The position numbers were made by a program, and so were the translations under genes. The notes beneath the pieces are model-generated. The model made no database searches. It was not told where the DNA came from and was given only the letters and a program-made list of their open reading frames with translations. Below are positions 8,269 to 16,043 of a stretch of DNA of 64,000 nt, piece after piece (position 1 is the first letter of the stretch; each line of letters begins with the position of its first letter). This DNA comes from Actinacidiphila alni (GTDB lineage: Bacteria; Actinomycetota; Actinomycetes; Streptomycetales; Streptomycetaceae), in contig NZ_FONG01000005.1 of assembly GCF_900112845.1 (NCBI RefSeq), positions 124,001 through 188,000 of the forward strand. Reading direction: 5' to 3'.

Positions 8269-9228
8269 ATGCAGCAGCCGCCCGCCGCGGCCGACGTGGT
8301 GATCGAGACCCGCGGTCTCGCCAAGCGCTACCGCGGCACGCTCGCCGTGGACGGCCTGGACCTGCGGGTGCCCCGCGGCAGCGTCTTCGGCTTCCTGGGC
8401 CCCAACGGCTCGGGCAAGACCACGACGATCCGCATGCTGATGGGCCTGATCGCCCCGACCGCGGGCAGCGCCCGCGTGCTGGGCCGCCCGATGCCGGACG
8501 CGGTGCGTACGGTGCTGCCGAAGGTCGGCGCGCTGATCGAGGGCCCGGCGCTCTACGGCTTCCTGTCCGGCCGCGACAATCTGCTGCGGTACGACGCGGC
8601 CGACCCGACCGCCGACCCGCGCACCCGCCGGGCCCGGGTCGGGGCGGCGCTGGACCGGGTGGGGCTCACGGCGGCGGGCGGGAAGAAGGCGAAGGCGTAT
8701 TCGCTGGGCATGAAGCAGCGGCTCGGCCTGGCCGCGGCCCTGCTCCAGCCGCGCGAACTGCTGGTGCTGGACGAGCCGACGAACGGGCTCGATCCGCAGG
8801 GGATGCGGGAAATCCGTTCGCTGGTCAGGGAGTTGGCGGCGGAGGGCACCACCGTCTTCCTCTCCTCGCACCTGCTGGACGAGATCGAGCAGGTCTGTAC
8901 GCACGCGGCCGTCATGGCCAGGGGCCGGCTGCTCACCCAGGGCCCGGTGGCCGACCTGTCCGCGGGCACCCGCGGCCGGCTCGCGGTCACCACCCCGGAC
9001 CCGGCCGACGCCGCCCGCGTCCTGGCCGGGCACGGCGTCACCGGCCTGCACACCGAGGCCGGCCGCGTCACCGGCGACCTGCCCGCCACCGACCCGCCCG
9101 ACCTCGCCGACCTCAACGCGGCGCTGGTCACCGCCGGCGTCCGCGTCCGCGCCTTCGGCCAGGAACGCGCATCGCTGGAGGACGCGTTCGTCGCACTGAC
9201 GGGGGAGGGCTTCGATGTCGCGGGCTGA
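8269..9228 (+). CDS. ABC transporter ATP-binding protein
   Basis: ATPase subunit of an ABC exporter, 319 residues. The ATG at 8269 is preceded by AAGGAG. Walker A (FLGPNGSGKTTTIR), the ABC signature (YSLGMKQRLGL), Walker B (ELLVLDEPTNGLDP) and the switch histidine (SSHLLDEIEQ) are all visible. The C-terminal extension after residue 230 (RLAVTTPDPADAARVLAGHG) is the DUF4162-type tail common in drug or antibiotic-resistance exporters of the CcmA/DrrA group. It overlaps the permease gene by 14 bp, so the two are translationally coupled and form one transporter. The substrate is unknown. Confidence 0.93.
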   Translation: MQQPPAAADVVIETRGLAKRYRGTLAVDGLDLRVPRGSVFGFLGPNGSGKTTTIRMLMGLIAPTAGSARVLGRPMPDAVRTVLPKVGALIEGPALYGFLSGRDNLLRYDAADPTADPRTRRARVGAALDRVGLTAAGGKKAKAYSLGMKQRLGLAAALLQPRELLVLDEPTNGLDPQGMREIRSLVRELAAEGTTVFLSSHLLDEIEQVCTHAAVMARGRLLTQGPVADLSAGTRGRLAVTTPDPADAARVLAGHGVTGLHTEAGRVTGDLPATDPPDLADLNAALVTAGVRVRAFGQERASLEDAFVALTGEGFDVAG

Positions 9229-10144
9229 GACGGCAGCGCAGCCGCCGGACGCGGCGGAGGCCGAGCAGGCCCCTGCTCCGGCCCCCCGAGCGCCGCGGCT
9301 CGTGTGGAGCCTCGGGCTCTTCCGGTCGGAGCTGGTCACCGTCTTCCGCCGCTGGCGCACCCTCGCGCTGTTCGCGGTGCTGGCCGGGGTGCCGCTGCTG
9401 GTCGGGATCGCGGTACGGATCGAGACGCGGGACGGCGGCAGCGTCGGCGGGGGCGGGCCCAACGGGGGAGACGGACCGGCCTTCATCGAGCAGGTCAGCA
9501 ACAACGGCCTGTTCCTGACCTTCGCCTCGCTCGCCGCGACGCTGCCCTTCTTCCTCCCGATGGCGATCGGCGTCGTCGCGGGCGACTCCGTCGCCGGTGA
9601 GGCCGCGGGCGGCACCCTGCGCTATCTGCTGGTCGCCCCGGCGGGCCGCACCCGCCTGCTGCTCGCCAAGTACGCCTCGGTGCTGGCCTTCTGCCTGGCC
9701 GCGACCCTCGTGGTGACGGTGTCCGCGCTGATCGTCGGCTTCGCGCTGTTCCCGGTCGGCGACGTCACCCTGCTGTCGGGCACGACGATCTCGCTGTCGG
9801 ACGGCATGCTGCGCTGCCTGCTGATCGCCGTCCTCGTCGCCGCCTCACTGATCGGGATCGGCGCGCTCGGCCTGTTCATCTCCACGCTCACCGACAGCGG
9901 CATCGGCGCGATGGCCGCCACGGTCGGCCTGCTGATCACCGTCCAGATCATCGACAACATCCCCCAGCTGCACGCCCTCCAGCCCTACCTCTTCCCGCAC
10001 TATTGGCTGAGCTTCGCCGACATCCTGCGCGACCCCGTCACCTGGACCGGCATCGGGAAGAACCTCGGCCTCCAGGCCCTGTACGCGGCCGTCTTCGGCT
10101 CGGCCGCCTGGGCCCGCTTCACCTCCCGGGACGTCACCGCCTGA
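9215..10144 (+). CDS. ABC transporter permease (ABC-2 type)
   Basis: Membrane subunit of the exporter whose ATPase precedes it; 309 residues from the ATG at 9215 (GGGGGAGG upstream), overlapping the ATPase stop by 14 bp. The first 30 residues are Ala/Pro-rich and cytoplasmic. About six hydrophobic segments follow, for example TLALFAVLAGVPLLVGIAV, FLTFASLAATLPFFLPMAIG, SVLAFCLAATLVVTVSALIV, CLLIAVLVAASLIGIGALG and MAATVGLLITVQIIDNI. The motif GDSVAGEAAGGTLRYLLVAP is typical of ABC-2 family permeases such as NosY and DrrB. Its last bases overlap the convergent MarR-like remnant. Confidence 0.88.
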   Translation: MSRAETAAQPPDAAEAEQAPAPAPRAPRLVWSLGLFRSELVTVFRRWRTLALFAVLAGVPLLVGIAVRIETRDGGSVGGGGPNGGDGPAFIEQVSNNGLFLTFASLAATLPFFLPMAIGVVAGDSVAGEAAGGTLRYLLVAPAGRTRLLLAKYASVLAFCLAATLVVTVSALIVGFALFPVGDVTLLSGTTISLSDGMLRCLLIAVLVAASLIGIGALGLFISTLTDSGIGAMAATVGLLITVQIIDNIPQLHALQPYLFPHYWLSFADILRDPVTWTGIGKNLGLQALYAAVFGSAAWARFTSRDVTA

Positions 10145-10430
10145 CGCGGACCCGGCGGACGGCGCGCCCCCGGTACGCGCCCTGCGTGGAGAGCACCTCA
10201 CGCGCCTGCTCGGCCGAGCGCAGGATGCCCTCGCTGACGAAGTCGAGGAAGCGGGCGATGTTCTCCAGCCGGGCGGCGAGTTCGGCGGCGGTGAGGCCGC
10301 CCGCGTCGGTGGTGTAGAGGCAGACCAGCACCCGGGACATCATCCTGGCCAGCCCGGACGCCATGAGGACGGTGGCGAACTCCTCCTCGTACGCGAGCAC
10401 CGCCGCGCTGTCCCGCCCCGTGCGGGACAC
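10134..10430 (-). pseudogene. MarR/GbsR-type regulator with internal deletion
   Basis: An open frame of about 98 residues (GTG at 10430, no clear ribosome site) carries the two ends of a GbsR/MarR-like regulator but not its middle. The N-terminal part, AYEEEFATVLMASGLARMMSRVLVCLYTTDAGGLTAAELA, is the first half of the winged helix. It passes directly into ARLENIARFLDFVSEGI, the C-terminal dimerisation helix seen in full-length relatives. The recognition helix and wing, roughly 80-90 residues, are missing. The junction lies around 10267-10285, at a possible short repeat encoding Ala-Arg-Leu. The frame is kept, so a short dimerising peptide could still be made, but DNA binding is unlikely. It lies tail-to-tail with the ABC permease and head-to-head with the Sir2 gene. 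Confidence 0.6.
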
Positions 10431-10464
10431 CGGGGCGGCCGGAGCCGGGCGTACGCTGCCAGGT

Positions 10465-11361
10465 ATGGACACGCGTGCCATGACCGCCGCCGCAGCGGAC
10501 CCCGCGACCGGGACCGCCGCCACCGAGGACGCCGTACGCGGCGGCGCCGACGTGCTCGCCCGCTTCCTGTCCGGCCGCCCGGCGGCCGTGCTCAGCGGCG
10601 CGGGCCTGTCCACCGAGTCCGGCATCCCCGACTACCGGGGTGTCACCGGCCGGCAGCGGCGCACGACGCCGATGACGTACCAGGAATTCACCGGCGACGA
10701 GGCCAGCAGGCGCCGCTACTGGGCCCGCAGCCACGTCGGCTGGCAGGCCATCGCCCACGCCCGCCCCAACACCGGCCACCACGCCGTCACCCGGCTCGTC
10801 CGCGCGGGCGCCGTCTCCGGCGTCATCACCCAGAACGTCGACGGCCTCCACACCGCCGCCGGCGCCCCCGCCACCATCGACCTGCACGGCAGGCTCGACC
10901 GCGTCATCTGCCTCGGCTGCGGCGACCTCAGCGCCCGCACCCGCCTGGACGACCGCCTCGACGCCGCCAACCCCGGTTTCCGCGCCTCCGCCGCCGCGAT
11001 CAACGCCGACGGCGACGCCGATCTCGCGCCCGACCGCGCCGCCGACTTCCGTACGGTGCCGTGCGAGGTGTGCGGCACCGGCATGCTCAAGCCGGACGTC
11101 GTCTTCTTCGGGGAGAACGTTCCTCCGGAACGGGTCCACCGCTGCTACGAGTTGGTCGACGCCGCGTCCGTCCTGCTCGTCCTCGGGTCGTCCCTCACCG
11201 TCATGTCCGGCCTGCGCTTCGTCCGCCGTGCGGCGCGCGCGGGCACGCCGATCGCCCTGGTCAACCAGGGCCCGACGCGCGGCGACGCCCTTGCCGCTCT
11301 GCGGCTGGACCTGCCCCTGGGCCCGACCCTCTCGGCGGTCGCCGAAGCTCTTGGCGCGTAG
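10465..11361 (+). CDS. Sir2-family NAD-dependent protein deacetylase
   Basis: Sirtuin of 298 residues that removes acyl groups from protein lysines using NAD+. The ATG at 10465 was chosen because the sirtuin fold starts soon after. Signature motifs occur in order: LSGAGLSTESGIPDYRG (NAD pocket, near residue 43), TQNVDGLH, the catalytic histidine in DLHG, a zinc knuckle (CLGCG followed by CEVCG), FFGE, and LVLGSSLTVMS. It is divergent from the MarR-like remnant, with only about 34 bp between start codons, so the regulator ancestor may once have controlled it. A strong hairpin terminator follows. Confidence 0.92.
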   Translation: MDTRAMTAAAADPATGTAATEDAVRGGADVLARFLSGRPAAVLSGAGLSTESGIPDYRGVTGRQRRTTPMTYQEFTGDEASRRRYWARSHVGWQAIAHARPNTGHHAVTRLVRAGAVSGVITQNVDGLHTAAGAPATIDLHGRLDRVICLGCGDLSARTRLDDRLDAANPGFRASAAAINADGDADLAPDRAADFRTVPCEVCGTGMLKPDVVFFGENVPPERVHRCYELVDAASVLLVLGSSLTVMSGLRFVRRAARAGTPIALVNQGPTRGDALAALRLDLPLGPTLSAVAEALGA

Positions 11362-11382
11362 CGCCTCGGGCTGCCGGATACG

Positions 11383-11418
11383 GTGAAGGCCCCCGGTGGC
11401 GACTCCGGGGGCCTTCAC
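11383..11418. terminator. Bidirectional terminator between sir2 and DUF397 gene
   Basis: Perfect 14-bp inverted repeat (GTGAAGGCCCCCGG 11383-11396 and its complement 11405-11418) with an 8-nt loop, between convergent genes ending at 11361 and 11451. Position and strength make it a shared terminator. Confidence 0.85.
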
Positions 11419-11450
11419 GTCGCACGTGGTGCGCTCAGTGGTTCATCGGT

Positions 11451-11651
11451 TCAGTGGGTGAACTCGCCGTTCCGCGCTCCGGCGAGGAAGGCGGCCCACT
11501 CGGTGGGCGTGAAGTAGAGGCTCGGACCCGCAGGGTCCTTGCTGTCGCGTACGGCACGACCGCCGGTTGCCGTGGCGGCGACCTCTACGCAGTTGTTTTC
11601 CGGACCGGAGTACGTCGATTTCCGGTACGGCCCTATTACCTTAGGGGTCAC
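11451..11651 (-). CDS. DUF397 domain protein
   Basis: Small protein of 66 residues, wholly a DUF397 domain: WRKSTYSG-like start (YRKSTYSGPENNCVEVA), then AVRDSKDPAGPSLYFTPTEWAAFLAG. DUF397 proteins in Streptomyces are almost always paired with an XRE regulator, as here, where the start codon overlaps the regulator stop by 4 bp (ATGA). Known relatives act with BldB- and WhiJ-type regulators in development; a partner or modulator role for the upstream protein is an inference. Confidence 0.9.
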   Translation of the reverse strand: MTPKVIGPYRKSTYSGPENNCVEVAATATGGRAVRDSKDPAGPSLYFTPTEWAAFLAGARNGEFTH

Positions 11652-12523
11652 TTTGTCTCGTCCTTGCTTCTCTGTAGTACGCCCCGAATGAGCCGCGCGC
11701 TTGCATCGGGGTCCAGTGCCGCTGATCTTAGCTGGTCAAAAGCGTTTGTGTAAACGGTGAGATCTTCATCGGCCTCAAGAATGGACGACCCTCGGAGATT
11801 TTCCAAGGTCACGGCCTCCGAGGTCGGCTCGGACTCAAAGGAGAACGACGAAAAGGCCGACGGCATACCGGCCTTCAGGCCAGCAGAAACGGGCAGCACT
11901 TGCAGTGTGACGTTATGCCGCTTTCCCGCTTCGAGGATATAAGCGAGCTGATCGCGATATACCTCGGGTTTGACGATCGGCTGCACGACGACCGGCTCCC
12001 AGATGATGGCCGTGTAATTCACCGCGTCCTCACGCTCGTCAATCTTGGCTTTGCGTTCCTCGCGCACTTTGAGCAGTTGCGCCACTCGGCTCGGGGCGAT
12101 GAAATTCGGCGCGCTGCGGATTACCGCCTCGGCGTAGGCGGGGACTTGCAGGAGTCCGGGGATCAACGTGGGCTGCCACTCCCGGATGTAGGTCGCGTCG
12201 TCCTCCAGGGAGATACGGTCGAGGTAGTCCGCGCGTAGGTGCGCTGCGTGCTCCAGCCACCAGCCGCGCCGGTTGGCGCTCTTCGCCAAGTCCTCCAGGC
12301 GAGGACGGACTTCGGGGTCCTCGACTCCGTACGCCTTGAGCATCGCTCGGATCTCAAGCGGCCGGGCCGTCACATGGCCGCTCTCGATGCGGCTGACCCG
12401 GGTCTGGGAGGACGCGATGATCTCGGCGGCCTGGGGCTGGTCAAGCCCTGCGACCTGGCGATATCTCCTCAGTGTGGTCCCGAGTCGCCTGCTGCGAACG
12501 GTCGGCCGTCCTCCTGCGGGCAT
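11648..12523 (-). CDS. XRE-family regulator with DUF5753 domain
   Basis: Transcription regulator of 291 residues; ATG at 12523 with GGGAGGGG upstream. The N-terminal helix-turn-helix is LGTTLRRYRQVAGLDQPQAAEIIASSQTRVSRIESG (shown here only as the region near residues 13-50; key parts are QPQAAE and SRIESGH). From about residue 100 comes the DUF5753 ligand or partner domain: EWQPTLIPGLLQVPAYAEAVI, then VREERKAKI and LQVLPVSAG. It forms a two-gene operon with the DUF397 gene. Such pairs in Streptomyces belong to the WhiJ/BldB-like group and are often near anti-sigma-like ATPase genes, as here (12886). Its likely operators are the inverted repeats upstream. Confidence 0.9.
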   Translation of the reverse strand: MPAGGRPTVRSRRLGTTLRRYRQVAGLDQPQAAEIIASSQTRVSRIESGHVTARPLEIRAMLKAYGVEDPEVRPRLEDLAKSANRRGWWLEHAAHLRADYLDRISLEDDATYIREWQPTLIPGLLQVPAYAEAVIRSAPNFIAPSRVAQLLKVREERKAKIDEREDAVNYTAIIWEPVVVQPIVKPEVYRDQLAYILEAGKRHNVTLQVLPVSAGLKAGMPSAFSSFSFESEPTSEAVTLENLRGSSILEADEDLTVYTNAFDQLRSAALDPDASARLIRGVLQRSKDETK

Positions 12524-12885
12524 GGTCCCCTCCCTCTCTCAGTGACCGGCCCAACAAGGTCCACTGTAGGGCCAGTTCGTGGTCGTACATGCGCCCGACC
12601 GCATTTATGCGGTGGATTCGGTTGCGGACTAGCGCAACGTGAGCCTACCCTCAAACTACGCGCTAGTTCGCACTGAGTGCGCAGGGGTGTGACGAACCGT
12701 CACGCCTTCAACCGATTCCCGCCGGACAGGCTGCCGCGCCTGGCCGGCGGGGGCTGAGGACCCCAGGCGACGCCCTCCCCCGTGGGCGCCCGGGAGTGTC
12801 CTCCGCCGGGGCCCCGGCGTGGCGACACGGGGCCCCGGCGTCCGCCGTATCCGCGTGGCACCCGCCGACAAGCGAAAGGCACCCC
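12524..12885. promoter_or_regulatory. Divergent control region with inverted repeats
   Basis: This 362-bp gene-free region holds two clear dyads. The first is ACCGCAT-TT-ATGCGGT (12598-12613). The second has arms TGCGGACTAGCGC (12623-12635) and GCGCTAGTTCGCA (12660-12672), matching at 12 of 13 positions with a 24-nt spacer. A small palindrome, GCACTGAGTGC (12670-12680), adjoins the latter. They lie between the XRE gene and the divergent ATPase gene and are good candidates for XRE operators (inference). The stretch 12700-12885 is very GC-rich and shows nothing further. Confidence 0.5.
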
Positions 12886-13308
12886 ATGCACAAGGAACCG
12901 TCCGGCGTCGAGGCCGGAGTCGTGGCGCGGCTGTGGCCGCGTACGCCACGTTCGGTCGGGCGCGCCCGGCACGAGTTGGAGGCCGCCCTCAAAGGGTGGG
13001 GGATGGAGGACCTGACGGACCCGGCGGTACTCGTCCTCTCGGAGTTATTCACGAACGCCGTGGTGCACGCGCGGGTCGCGGGGCGGGACGTACAGACGCG
13101 GTACGTACGGACGGCGGGCGGCGTACGCATCGAGGTGCACGACGCGGGGGACGGGCGGCCCGAGGTGCGGGCGGCGGCGGAGGACGACGAGTCCGGACGC
13201 GGCCTCGCGCTGGTGAACGCCGTTGCCGGGCCCGGCCGTTGGGGCGTCGGGGACCGGGAGGGCGTCGGCAAGATGGTGTGGGCCGAGTGCGGCCGGGCGG
13301 CCGACTGA
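12886..13308 (+). CDS. ATP-binding anti-sigma-factor-like protein (HATPase_c, RsbW/SpoIIAB type)
   Basis: Protein of 140 residues from the ATG at 12886 (AAAGG upstream). It is a single GHKL ATPase domain: RTPRSVGRARHELEAAL, the N box LVLSELFTNAVVHA, the G1 box VHDAGDGRPE, and GRGLALVNAVAGPGRWGV (G2). The family includes serine kinases that bind sigma factors or anti-anti-sigma factors; in Streptomyces many such short proteins sit near XRE/DUF397 pairs, as here. No adjacent sigma factor or STAS-domain partner is present, so the target is unknown. Confidence 0.88.
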   Translation: MHKEPSGVEAGVVARLWPRTPRSVGRARHELEAALKGWGMEDLTDPAVLVLSELFTNAVVHARVAGRDVQTRYVRTAGGVRIEVHDAGDGRPEVRAAAEDDESGRGLALVNAVAGPGRWGVGDREGVGKMVWAECGRAAD

Positions 13309-13391
13309 GGCGGCCCCCGGACACGACCGCGCCCGCCGGACACGGGGTCCGGCGGGCGCGGGGGTGTGCGTACGGCGCGCGTACGAACGGG

Positions 13392-14816
13392 TCAGCGGCG
13401 GCGCCTGCGGGCGGCGAGGACGGTGACGGCACCGGTACCGAGCAGCCCGGCGGCGATCAGCGCGAGCGCCGTGTCGGTGGAACCGTCCGCTCCGGTGTTG
13501 GCCAGTTCGGGGCCGGTCTGCTGGGGCGCCGGGTGGTTGGCCGGGGGAGCGTACGACGGCTTGGGCGTCGGGGTCGGCGTGGGCTTGGGCTTCGGCTTGA
13601 CGACGTCGATCGCCACCTTCACGAATTTGTGGCCGCCGTCCTTTGTCGTCACCTCGTAGATGAAGGAGTCCGTGCCGGTGTAGCCCTTGTCCGGCGTGTA
13701 GACGAGGTGGTCGCCCTCGACGTCGACCGTGCCGTGGTCCGGCGGCTCGGGGACGATCACCGGGGTGTCCGGGTCACGCTCGGGGATGATCGGGATGACC
13801 ACCGGGCCGCTGTTCTCCGGCACGACGACCGGCGGTTCGGGCTCGGGCGTGCAGCCGATCCGGAAGTCGGCGCCCTCGACGTCACCGTTGGTGGTGTCGG
13901 CCGTGCGGCTCGTCGGGCCGCTCGCGGTGTATCCGGCGGGCACCGGCAGTTCGACGCGGTAGCGGGCGGTGCCGACGTCGGAGAAGGAGTAGCCGCCGTC
14001 GGCGTCGACGGCGGCGGTCACCGGCTGGCCGGAGGAGTCGGTGACGGCGGCGCCCGTCGCGGTGCGCAGCCGCACCTCGGTGCCCGGCGGGATGCCGCAG
14101 TCGGAGACGACCCGGCCGCTGATGTCGGCGCTGGGGGCGGCCATCCAGACCTGGTAGATGGGGATGCCGGTCAGGACGTGGAAGGTCATGGTCAGCGAGG
14201 TGACCGGCACGGTCGGGCGGAACCAGCCGGCGCCGCCGCTGGTGTCGGTGCCCGAGCCGACCAGGGTCGCGCTTCCGGCGTCCCAGGTGGGCTGATCGGT
14301 GAAGGGGCCGCTGCCGGTGCAGGAGGACGGCTTCGGCGTGCCCTGGCAGTAGTTGAACGACGACTGGAAGCCGAGTTGCGCCGTCGTCAGCGGGACGCCG
14401 CCGGGGCCGGTCGCGCTGACCCGCACGGTGTCGGCGTCCACGTCGCCCAGGGTGAAGCCCCAGCCGACCGGGGTCGCGGCGGCGAAGGTGACGGTCGTCG
14501 TGGAGTCGGCGCCGCCCGGCGCCGAGCGCAGCGCCAGGTAGTTCTGGCCGCGCGAACTGCCGTACGCCGCGCCGAAGGGCGTGGAGTCGTTGAGGAAGGT
14601 GGAGGCGCCGGACGGGGTCGACGGCGTGTTGCTGTTCGTGGTCCAGGTCGCGTCCGGGAAGCCGGTCACCGGGACGTGCAGGGTGCCGCCCGTGCTCCAG
14701 GTGCCGTACGAGGAGCCCGCGGCGGCGGCGACGCCCGCTGTCAGCGGGATCACGAGGGCGGCCGTCGCGGCGGCGAGCAGCGCGCGGGCCTTTCTTCTGG
14801 TGAGGGGCTTGCGCAC
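13392..14816 (-). CDS. Sortase-anchored surface protein (LANTG motif, SdrD-like and Ig-like repeats)
   Basis: Exported protein of 474 residues; GTG at 14816 with AGGAG eight bases upstream. A signal peptide of about 34 residues (RKPLTRRKAR, then a hydrophobic core ending AGVAAAAG) is followed by a roughly 220-residue N-terminal domain with two Cys (NYCQGTPKPSSC). A carboxypeptidase-regulatory or SdrD-B-like domain comes next (ISGRVVSDCGIPPGTEVRL, then GGYSFSDVGTARYRVELPVPAGY), then an Ig-like or cadherin-like repeat (PDHGTVDVEGDHLVYTPDKG), a Pro/Lys/Thr spacer, and a cell-wall sorting signal: LANTG, hydrophobic stretch, RRRRR. LAxTG fits the class E sortases of Streptomyces. It probably sits on the cell wall; adhesin or matrix roles are guesses. 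It follows the RarD gene on the same strand. Confidence 0.82.
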   Translation of the reverse strand: MRKPLTRRKARALLAAATAALVIPLTAGVAAAAGSSYGTWSTGGTLHVPVTGFPDATWTTNSNTPSTPSGASTFLNDSTPFGAAYGSSRGQNYLALRSAPGGADSTTTVTFAAATPVGWGFTLGDVDADTVRVSATGPGGVPLTTAQLGFQSSFNYCQGTPKPSSCTGSGPFTDQPTWDAGSATLVGSGTDTSGGAGWFRPTVPVTSLTMTFHVLTGIPIYQVWMAAPSADISGRVVSDCGIPPGTEVRLRTATGAAVTDSSGQPVTAAVDADGGYSFSDVGTARYRVELPVPAGYTASGPTSRTADTTNGDVEGADFRIGCTPEPEPPVVVPENSGPVVIPIIPERDPDTPVIVPEPPDHGTVDVEGDHLVYTPDKGYTGTDSFIYEVTTKDGGHKFVKVAIDVVKPKPKPTPTPTPKPSYAPPANHPAPQQTGPELANTGADGSTDTALALIAAGLLGTGAVTVLAARRRRR

Positions 14817-14983
14817 GGCGGGTCTCCTGTACGTCGGACGGGCCGGCCCTGACGCCGGCCGCGTACGTCCTTCCGGATGACCCATCGTCAAATACCGCAA
14901 CCGGTACGGCGCCGCACATCGCCCGCCCGGCCCTTCCCCTCCACCCATCCGGCGTACCCGCACCCCTGCGGAAGTGGGCGCCC

Positions 14984-15928
14984 CTATCGGGCACCCTTTT
15001 CCGCGGGAGAGGGAGCGGCCACCTCTGTGGGGGAGAGGGGCACCCGGGTGCGGAAGCCGCGGGCGGTGCGGAGGGCGTCCCAGGTGAGGAGGACGAGGGC
15101 GGACCAGACGAGGAGGAAGCCCGCCCAGCGCTCGGCGGGCATCGCTTCGTGGAAGTGGAGGACGCCGATGAGGAACTGGAAGACCGGCGCGAGGTACTGC
15201 ATCAGACCGATGGTCGACAAGGGCAGCCGCGTCGCGGACATGCCGAAGCAGATCAGCGGGATCGCCGTGACGAGGCCGCAAGTGGCGAGCAGGGCGGCGT
15301 GGTCCGGGCCGTGATGGGTGAAGGTCGAGTCACCACGGGCGCCGAGCACGACCAGAAAAGCCAGCGCGGGCAGGAACTGCACGGACGTCTCGGCGGCAAG
15401 CGATTCGAGCCCGCCCATATTGATCTGCTTCTTCACCAGCCCATAGGCGCCGAAGGAGAAGGCCAGGGTCAGCGCGACCCACGGCAGCCGCCCGTATCCG
15501 ATCGCGAGCACCACGACGGCGAGCGCGCCGATACCGACCGCCACCCACTGCGCCGGGCGCAGCCGCTCGTGCAGCACGAGGACCCCGAGCCCGATGGTGA
15601 CCAGCGGATTGATGAAGTAGCCGAGCGAGGTCTCCACCACATGGCCGGAGTTGACGCCCCAGATGTACATGCCCCAGTTGACGGAGACGACGGTCGCGGC
15701 GAGCGCGACCAGCCCCAGCTTCCTCGGCTGCCGCACCAGCGCGGAGATCCACGCCCAGCGGCGCAGTACCAGCAGGATCACGGTGACCACGACGAGCGAC
15801 CACACCATGCGGTGGGCCAGGATCTCCATCGCCCCGGCCGGCTCCAGCAGCGGCCAGAACAGCGGGAACAGGCCCCACATGCCGTACGCGGCGAAACCGT
15901 AGACCAGTCCCACGCGCTGCTCGTTCAT
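14984..15928 (-). CDS. rarD: RarD, EamA-family transporter
   Basis: Drug/metabolite-superfamily permease of 314 residues with about ten transmembrane segments. The ATG at 15928 has GGAGGGG upstream; the frame is open to 16018 but the extra residues are polar and lack a ribosome site. RarD signatures: YGFAAYGMWGLFPLFWPLL near the start, ILAHRMVWSLVVV, NWGMYIWGVNSGHVVETSLGYFINPLV, and LMQYLAPVFQFLIGVLHFHE near the end. RarD relatives are linked with chloramphenicol resistance in other bacteria, but the natural substrate is not known. The gene is separated from the upstream quinone reductase by a very strong hairpin. Confidence 0.9.
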   Translation of the reverse strand: MNEQRVGLVYGFAAYGMWGLFPLFWPLLEPAGAMEILAHRMVWSLVVVTVILLVLRRWAWISALVRQPRKLGLVALAATVVSVNWGMYIWGVNSGHVVETSLGYFINPLVTIGLGVLVLHERLRPAQWVAVGIGALAVVVLAIGYGRLPWVALTLAFSFGAYGLVKKQINMGGLESLAAETSVQFLPALAFLVVLGARGDSTFTHHGPDHAALLATCGLVTAIPLICFGMSATRLPLSTIGLMQYLAPVFQFLIGVLHFHEAMPAERWAGFLLVWSALVLLTWDALRTARGFRTRVPLSPTEVAAPSPAEKGAR

Positions 15929-15974
15929 CCGGACCCCTCCCGCCGCCGCTCCACCCCGCTGACGCGACGGTAGC

Positions 15975-16038
15975 GGGACCCGTACCGGCCTGTCATGTCC
16001 GTTCCACTCCACGGTCATGACAGGCCGGTACGGGTCCC
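15975..16038 (-). terminator. Terminator with 23-bp perfect stem
   Basis: Inverted repeat with 23-bp perfectly matched arms (15975-15997 and 16016-16038) and an 18-nt loop, beginning six bases after the stop codon of the quinone-reductase-like gene and ending about 46 bp before the RarD start. The stem is unusually long for a terminator in this window. Confidence 0.85.
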
Positions 16039-16043
16039 CGGGG

